Below are positions 4,746 to 8,036 of a stretch of 8,036 bases of DNA, piece by piece. The notes under the pieces were generated by a model. It was given only the letters and a program-made list of their open reading frames with translations. It did no database searches and was not told where the DNA came from. Source of the stretch: Candidatus Bipolaricaulis sp. (lineage in GTDB: Bacteria > Bipolaricaulota > Bipolaricaulia > Bipolaricaulales > Bipolaricaulaceae). The stretch spans positions 1 through 8,036 of the forward strand of contig JAGUVP010000017.1 of NCBI GenBank assembly GCA_020062805.1, written 5' to 3'. Each line of letters starts with the position of its first letter. The first letter of the stretch is position 1. The position numbers and the translations under genes are program-made.

Positions 4746-5687
4746 GTGAGCGTGCTGATTACGGGCGCGACAGGGTTCATCGGAGCTGAACTCTGCGTCC
4801 ATCTGCTCAAGCTGGGACACGAGGTACTGGCGCAAGGGCGGTCCCCGGAGAAACTGCGGCGTCTCGGCGAGGCTGCCCCTTCAGGGGCACCTCGTCTCTC
4901 GCTGCTGCCGTGCGAGTTGAGGGAGCTGCACGAACTTCCGCGAGGTGTAGATGCGGTCGTTCACGCTGCGGCGGTGCGCGAGCCGGAGGCCCGTGTGTCG
5001 CCTGCTCTGGCGGTTGAGACCAACGTGGGAGGGACGGTTCGCCTGTGGGACCTGGCAGACGCTGCTGCCGTTGCCCGGTTCGTGCTGTTGTCGAGTCAAT
5101 CCGTGTACGGAAGCGGCGATCCTCCCTGGAGAGAGGATCAGCGGCCCGAACCCCAGGGCGCCTACGCTCTCAGCAAGTACGCGGCGGAACAAGCTGTCTT
5201 GAGTCGGTTGACCGGGATGGAACCGGTTGTCCTGAGAGTATCTCGCGTCTATGGCGCCGGGTTGTTCATGCGGTGGGACGAGTTGATCGGCCGGTTCGTT
5301 CTACAAGCAAGAGAGGGAAAGGCAATCGAGATCCACGGCGTTGGGAGCCAGCGAATGGATCTGGTTCATATTCGCGATCTGGTCAGAGGCATCAGCACGA
5401 TCCTCGATCGAGTTGGACAGCTCGCCAGCCGTGTCTACAACCTGGGAGGGGGACAGAGTCATTCGATCTTGGAGATCGCCGAAGCAGTTCGGGAGGAAGC
5501 TGCCGCGGTCGGGCTGAACGCGGCGGCTTGCAGGAAACACCCAGAGATCCCACCCACAGGGCCGCGACACCTAGAGCTGGACATCACGCGCATCCGCCGT
5601 GACCTTGGATGGGAGCCGCGTGTTTCGCTTCGCGAGGCGATCCGTGAGTACTTCCGACTGGGTTCGGGGTCAGACCTTCATTCTTAG
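4746..5687 (+). CDS. NAD-dependent nucleotide-sugar epimerase/dehydratase (extended SDR)
   Basis: This 313-residue protein is an extended short-chain dehydrogenase of the GalE/WcaG group. MSVLITGATGFIGAEL carries the G-x-x-G-x-x-G NAD-binding loop (G7, G10, G13). LLSSQSVYG (114-122) supplies the catalytic serine, and YALSK gives Y140 and K144 of the YxxxK pair. YNLGGGQSHSILEIAEAV (231-248) and LGWEPRVSLREAIREYF (287-303) are standard C-terminal features. It should reduce or epimerise an NDP-sugar, possibly a 4-keto sugar. I chose GTG 4746, preceded by GGAG at 4737-4740. An in-frame ATG at 4581 would add 55 residues overlapping the ATP-grasp gene. The last six residues, GSDLHS, and the TAG stop come from the 24-base motif, so the native C-terminus has probably been replaced. 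The catalytic core is unaffected. Confidence 0.9.
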   Translation: MSVLITGATGFIGAELCVHLLKLGHEVLAQGRSPEKLRRLGEAAPSGAPRLSLLPCELRELHELPRGVDAVVHAAAVREPEARVSPALAVETNVGGTVRLWDLADAAAVARFVLLSSQSVYGSGDPPWREDQRPEPQGAYALSKYAAEQAVLSRLTGMEPVVLRVSRVYGAGLFMRWDELIGRFVLQAREGKAIEIHGVGSQRMDLVHIRDLVRGISTILDRVGQLASRVYNLGGGQSHSILEIAEAVREEAAAVGLNAAACRKHPEIPPTGPRHLELDITRIRRDLGWEPRVSLREAIREYFRLGSGSDLHS

Positions 5688-5689
5688 GG
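5666..5689 (+). repeat. 24-base motif, copy 4
   Basis: This copy is identical to copy 1 at 25-48 over all 24 bases. It overlaps the end of the epimerase and provides its TAG stop (5685-5687), then leads into a heptamer array, as copy 1 does. Confidence 0.9.
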
Positions 5690-5827
5690 TCCGGGGGCCG
5701 TTGTCCGTAACGTCAGTCGAGAGTCCGTTGTCCGTGGTGCGTGGTCCGCTGCCAGCCTGTGGCTTGTAGCTTGTGGCTTATGGGAAGGGCGTGGGCCGGG
5801 AGTCCGGGGTCCGTGGTACCCGAGTCT
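5690..5827 (+). repeat. Heptamer tandem array 4
   Basis: Units such as GTCCGTT, GTCCGTG, GTGCGTG, GTCCGCT, GCCAGCC, TGTGGCT, TGTAGCT, TGTGGCT, TATGGGA and later GAGTCCG, GGGTCCG keep a 7-base register, with one short interruption near 5710-5722. Bases 5737-5773 match array 1 (76-112) with one mismatch. The array fills the gap between the epimerase and the second hicBA promoter, and I see no gene in it. Confidence 0.85.
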
Positions 5828-5828
5828 G

Positions 5829-5856
5829 TTGATGGCCGGCTCAGCGGCCCTATACT
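5829..5856 (+). promoter_or_regulatory. Promoter and possible operator of the second hicBA module
   Basis: TTGATG at 5829-5834 and TATACT at 5851-5856 are 16 bases apart, 20 bases before the hicB start. GGCCG at 5834-5838 and CGGCC at 5845-5849 form an inverted repeat occupying the spacer, a likely position for repression by HicB or HicAB. The module can therefore carry its own promoter inside the glycan series. Confidence 0.5.
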
Positions 5857-5875
5857 GCCTCAAGGGGGACACGCG

Positions 5876-6109
5876 ATGAGACAACGTTTCAAGGTCATCG
5901 TGGAGAAGACGGAGGATGGCTATGTTGCCTACCCCCTCGGACTTCGCGGGGTCATTGTGAGCGACGGGGAGACGTTCGAGGAAGCCTTGGCCAACGTCAA
6001 GCACGCGATCGCATTCCACATCGAAACCTCCGGCTCAGACATCCTCGGGGAGCCGGTCGCCGCGGAGGACATCTTCCTTGCTGAGGCGGAAGTTGCTGTG
6101 AATGTCTAG
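5876..6109 (+). CDS. hicB: HicB-family antitoxin (second hicBA module)
   Basis: This 77-residue HicB protein has the family layout: FKVIVEKTEDGYVAYPLGL (5-23) for the first strands, RGVIVSDGETFEEALANVKH (24-43) for the turn and helix, and AIAFHIET (44-51). The usual C-P-E-L/D of the third strand is replaced by Y-P-L-G-L, a common variant. The tail (52-77) is acidic. AAGGGGG about 7-8 bases before ATG 5876 acts as the ribosome binding site. It ends in TAG 6107-6109, overlapping hicA by 8 bases, which couples translation. It is not a close copy of the HicB at 1948, so the two modules were probably acquired separately rather than by recent duplication. Its role would be to bind and silence the adjacent HicA. 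Confidence 0.87.
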   Translation: MRQRFKVIVEKTEDGYVAYPLGLRGVIVSDGETFEEALANVKHAIAFHIETSGSDILGEPVAAEDIFLAEAEVAVNV

Positions 6110-6347
6110 ATCCCCTCGCGACGCTCCCAAGCAGCGGGTACTGGCTACCCTGGAACGGCTGGTATCTGAGATCGTCAGGGAAGCGGAGCACATCGCTTTT
6201 CGGCGGCTCAACCTGAATGGAAGCATCACCCCAATGACCATCCCGAATCACAAGGCGTACAAAGCCGGAACGTTGCGGACTGTGCTCCGACAGACTGGGA
6301 TCTCAAGGAAAGCGTTCTTGGAGGTGTGCCATGGACCGCGTTCGTGA
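6102..6347 (+). CDS. hicA: HicA-family toxin (second hicBA module), intact
   Basis: This 81-residue protein is a HicA-type mRNA interferase with a dsRNA-binding-like fold. The C-terminal half is unmistakable: ITPMTIPNHKAYKAGTLRTV followed by LRQTGISRKAFLEV (42-75). The N-terminal helix (KQRVLATLERLVSEIVREAEH) ends in the catalytic histidine, H30. The familiar G-S-H is here A-E-H, as in the branch of HicA proteins with an REAEHIA motif. In contrast to the HicA at 2168, the whole K-x-G-T-L-R-x-x-L-R-Q helix is present, so the toxin is probably functional. The last 17 bases overlap the start of the aminotransferase, whose ribosome binding site (6320-6325) lies inside this gene. Ribosomes finishing hicA could therefore feed the aminotransferase. 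Confidence 0.85.
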   Translation: MSRSPRDAPKQRVLATLERLVSEIVREAEHIAFRRLNLNGSITPMTIPNHKAYKAGTLRTVLRQTGISRKAFLEVCHGPRS

Positions 6348-7452
6348 GCACATCCCGATGTCGGCACCGAATGTCAACGAAGACGACGTCCAGGCGGTGG
6401 CCGAGGTGGTCCGCTCGGGGCGGCTGGCACTGGGTCCCCAGACGGAGGAGTTCGAGCGCCGGATCGCCGAGTACGTCGGGGTAAAGCATGCGGTGGCGGT
6501 GAGTTCGGGGACGACCGCTCTCCACTTGATCGTCCGCGCCCTGGGGATCGGCCCGGGCGACGAGGTCCTGGTGCCGTCGTTCACGTTCGCCGCCAGTGCC
6601 AACGTGATCCTCTACGAAGGCGCGACGCCGGTGTTCGTGGACGTCGAGCCCGACACGTACAACCTGGATCCTGGGGATGTGGAACGCAGGATTACGCCCC
6701 GCACGAAGGCGATCATGGCGGTGGATGTGTTCGGACACCCGGCGGAGTGGGACGAGGTCGCGCGCATTGCATCTGAGCACGATCTGAAGGTCATTGACGA
6801 CTCCTGCGAGGCGATCGGCGCGGAGTACAGGGGCCGCAAGCTCGGGCAGTTCGGGGATGCGGCGGCATTCGCGTTCTACCCCAACAAACAGATCACCACC
6901 GGCGAGGGGGGGATCATCGTCACGGCTTGCGATGAGATCGCTCGTCTCTGCCGAAGTATGCGCAACCAGGGGCGGGGGGAGATGGGTTCCTGGCTCGAAC
7001 ACGAGCGGCTGGGCTACAACTACCGGATGACGGAGATGTCGGCTGCGCTCGGCGTGTCTCAGATGCGGAGGATCGAGGGTCTTCTTGCCAACCGGGCTCG
7101 GGTGGCGGCGATGTACACGGAACGGCTGGCGGGATTGGATTGGGTCCGGCCCCCGATGGTGCGACCCCACGTGCGGATGAGCTGGTTCGTGTACGTGGTG
7201 ACCCTGGCGGGAGGCCTGCATCGCGATTCGGTGATGGCGTCACTGGCCAAGCAGGGCATCCCGTCCCGCGGCTACTTTTCGCCGGTGCACCTGCAGCCGT
7301 ATGTCCGCGCGCAGCTGGGGACGCGGGAGGGGATGCTTCCAGTCACGGAGGAGGCGGCCCGGCGCACGGTGGCGCTCCCCTTCCACGGTAGCATGACGGA
7401 GCATCAGGTGGAGTGCGTGGTGGACGCGCTTGGACGGGCGTGTGGCTTGTAG
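6331..7452 (+). CDS. DegT/DnrJ/EryC1/StrS PLP-dependent sugar aminotransferase
   Basis: This 373-residue protein is the usual length for the family, which moves an amino group, normally from glutamate, to a keto-sugar nucleotide. SSGTTALHL (58-66) binds the PLP phosphate. VIDDSCEAIGAEYRG (154-168) carries the acidic residue, D157, that contacts the pyridine nitrogen. FYPNKQITTGEGG (182-194) holds the Schiff-base lysine, K186. The PNKQ-TTGEGG form is typical of perosamine/PglE-like C4 aminotransferases. GGAGGT at 6320-6325 sits 5 bases before ATG 6331; ATG 6358 is an alternative start at the conserved M-S-x-P-N. Upstream lies hicA, overlapping by 17 bases, and a putative 4,6-dehydratase follows. 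Together they would make a 4-amino-4,6-dideoxy sugar. The final codons (GCGTGTGGCTTGTAG) match heptamer units, so the C-terminus ends in repeat-like sequence. Confidence 0.93.
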   Translation: MDRVREHIPMSAPNVNEDDVQAVAEVVRSGRLALGPQTEEFERRIAEYVGVKHAVAVSSGTTALHLIVRALGIGPGDEVLVPSFTFAASANVILYEGATPVFVDVEPDTYNLDPGDVERRITPRTKAIMAVDVFGHPAEWDEVARIASEHDLKVIDDSCEAIGAEYRGRKLGQFGDAAAFAFYPNKQITTGEGGIIVTACDEIARLCRSMRNQGRGEMGSWLEHERLGYNYRMTEMSAALGVSQMRRIEGLLANRARVAAMYTERLAGLDWVRPPMVRPHVRMSWFVYVVTLAGGLHRDSVMASLAKQGIPSRGYFSPVHLQPYVRAQLGTREGMLPVTEEAARRTVALPFHGSMTEHQVECVVDALGRACGL

Positions 7453-7469
7453 CATGTGGCCTGTGGGAC
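7442..7469 (+). repeat. Heptamer-like run at the aminotransferase 3' end
   Basis: TGTGGCT, TGTAGCA, TGTGGCC and TGTGGGA follow in register and closely resemble TGTGGCT, TGTAGCT, TGTGGCT, TATGGGA in array 4. The aminotransferase stop codon (7450-7452) falls in the second unit. The rest of the gap to 7592 is GC-rich with a purine-rich stretch near 7555-7590 and no recognisable promoter. Confidence 0.6.
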
Positions 7470-7592
7470 CGCGGAGATGGATGGGCAGAGGCGGTCGTGT
7501 GCGGTATGCCGCTGTGGCTCCCGTGTGGGCGGCGGCAGAGAAGCCGGTGGACGCAGGGAGGGAGGTAGCGTACGGGACAGAAGGGTGAAGGC

Positions 7593-8036
7593 ATGAGGCG
7601 GAGTCTCAGCCTTTTTGGCCGGGCGTGGGCGAGGTTCTTCGTCGACCTCGTTCTCTGGTCGGGGGCGGTACCGCTGGCCTACCTCCTGCGGCTGGAGACC
7701 ATCCGCGCACAGCACGTTCCCAGCATGATCGCCTACTTGCTGATCGGGTTGCCGGTTCGGGCGGTGATGATCTGGGGGTTCTCGCTCTATCGGCAATCGT
7801 GGTCGACGATCGGGGCGCGCGACCTCCTTCGCCTGGCCACTGCCATCGGACTGGGCACGCTCGCCCTTTTCTTCGTCGGCATCGGCCTCACGGGCAACGT
7901 GCTCGTCCCGCGCAGTGTGCCGGCGATCGCCGGAGCGTTTGCCTTGCTCCTGCTCGGAGGCGCCCGGTTCGCAGCTCGCTTGATCCACGAGCGGACGGGG
8001 CGGAGAACGGCCGGGCAGGCCCGGCGGGTGCTCATC
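7593..8036 (+). CDS. CapD/FlaA1/PglF-like membrane 4,6-dehydratase, N-terminal part (cut by window end)
   Basis: The first 148 residues are present and the frame is open to the window edge. The segment is membrane-embedded, with hydrophobic stretches at about 15-33, 43-64, 80-100 and 107-127. The marks LAYLLRLE (28-35), LYRQSW (65-70), LVPRSVPAI (104-112) and the closing RRVLI (144-148) match the N-terminal domain of polysaccharide biosynthesis proteins of the CapD/WbpM/PglF type. These continue with an NAD-binding V-G-A-G loop and an SDR catalytic domain. Such enzymes convert UDP-GlcNAc to a 4-keto-6-deoxy sugar, the substrate for the aminotransferase just upstream. ATG 7593 is preceded by AAGGG at 7581-7585. 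A different function for the unseen C-terminal part cannot be excluded, for example a lone initiating transferase, which also has such membrane domains. Confidence 0.8.
   Translation, partial: MRRSLSLFGRAWARFFVDLVLWSGAVPLAYLLRLETIRAQHVPSMIAYLLIGLPVRAVMIWGFSLYRQSWSTIGARDLLRLATAIGLGTLALFFVGIGLTGNVLVPRSVPAIAGAFALLLLGGARFAARLIHERTGRRTAGQARRVLI

Noticed and set aside
6226..7221. 331-codon minus-strand open frame opposite the aminotransferase
   Set aside because: It is the antisense shadow of a complete DegT-family gene with all catalytic motifs, and its composition is rich in H, R and P.
1..8036. attC-type integron cassette sites or an integrase
   Set aside because: The TA genes resemble cassettes in arrangement, but I found no attC-like core sites (GTTRRRY) in paired form and no integrase gene in the window.

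Overview
The window is high-GC bacterial DNA, probably from an uncultivated or environmental lineage. It is an accessory, repeat-rich stretch next to a surface-glycan biosynthesis locus. I cannot name the genus. Sigma70-like promoters and good Shine-Dalgarno sites precede many genes, and every convincing gene lies on the + strand.

Left part (1-2700), a toxin-antitoxin (TA) island. Three type II modules lie head to tail: a Phd/YefM antitoxin with a PIN-domain VapC toxin (332-1023), a ribbon-helix-helix antitoxin with a MazF endoribonuclease (1244-1834), and HicB with a HicA whose C-terminal third is replaced by repeat DNA (1948-2503). Between them lie degenerate tandem arrays with a strict 7-base period (consensus about NNRGTCC) and a 24-base motif starting GGGGTCAGACCTTCATT. 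The motif occurs four times in the window. Two copies face each other and bound a 362-base segment (2333-2694) that interrupts hicA.

Middle (2698-2906): a short heptamer run, a 7-bp hairpin and three REP-like hairpins with CTAC tails form a non-coding buffer before the glycan genes.

Right part (2909-8036), the glycan locus. A PglC-type phosphoglycosyl transferase would load the first sugar phosphate onto undecaprenyl phosphate. It is followed by an ATP-grasp ligase, an SDR-type NAD-dependent nucleotide-sugar epimerase/dehydratase, a DegT/DnrJ-type PLP aminotransferase, and the membrane N-terminus of a CapD/FlaA1/PglF-like 4,6-dehydratase cut by the window edge. Dehydratase, aminotransferase and PglC-type transferase together suggest a 4-amino-4,6-dideoxy sugar (bacillosamine type) at the base of an O-antigen, capsule or glycoprotein glycan. 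This is inferred from family membership.

The glycan series is interrupted at 5666-6347 by another motif copy, a heptamer array and a second, intact hicBA module. The hicA there overlaps the aminotransferase start by 17 nt. The motif supplies the stop codon of the epimerase, and apparently of a gene entering from the left edge, both ending in GSDLHS. The aminotransferase also stops inside a heptamer-like run. The most noteworthy pattern is the repeated order [gene 3' end]-[24-base motif]-[heptamer array]-[TA module], which looks like a cassette-type insertion unit.
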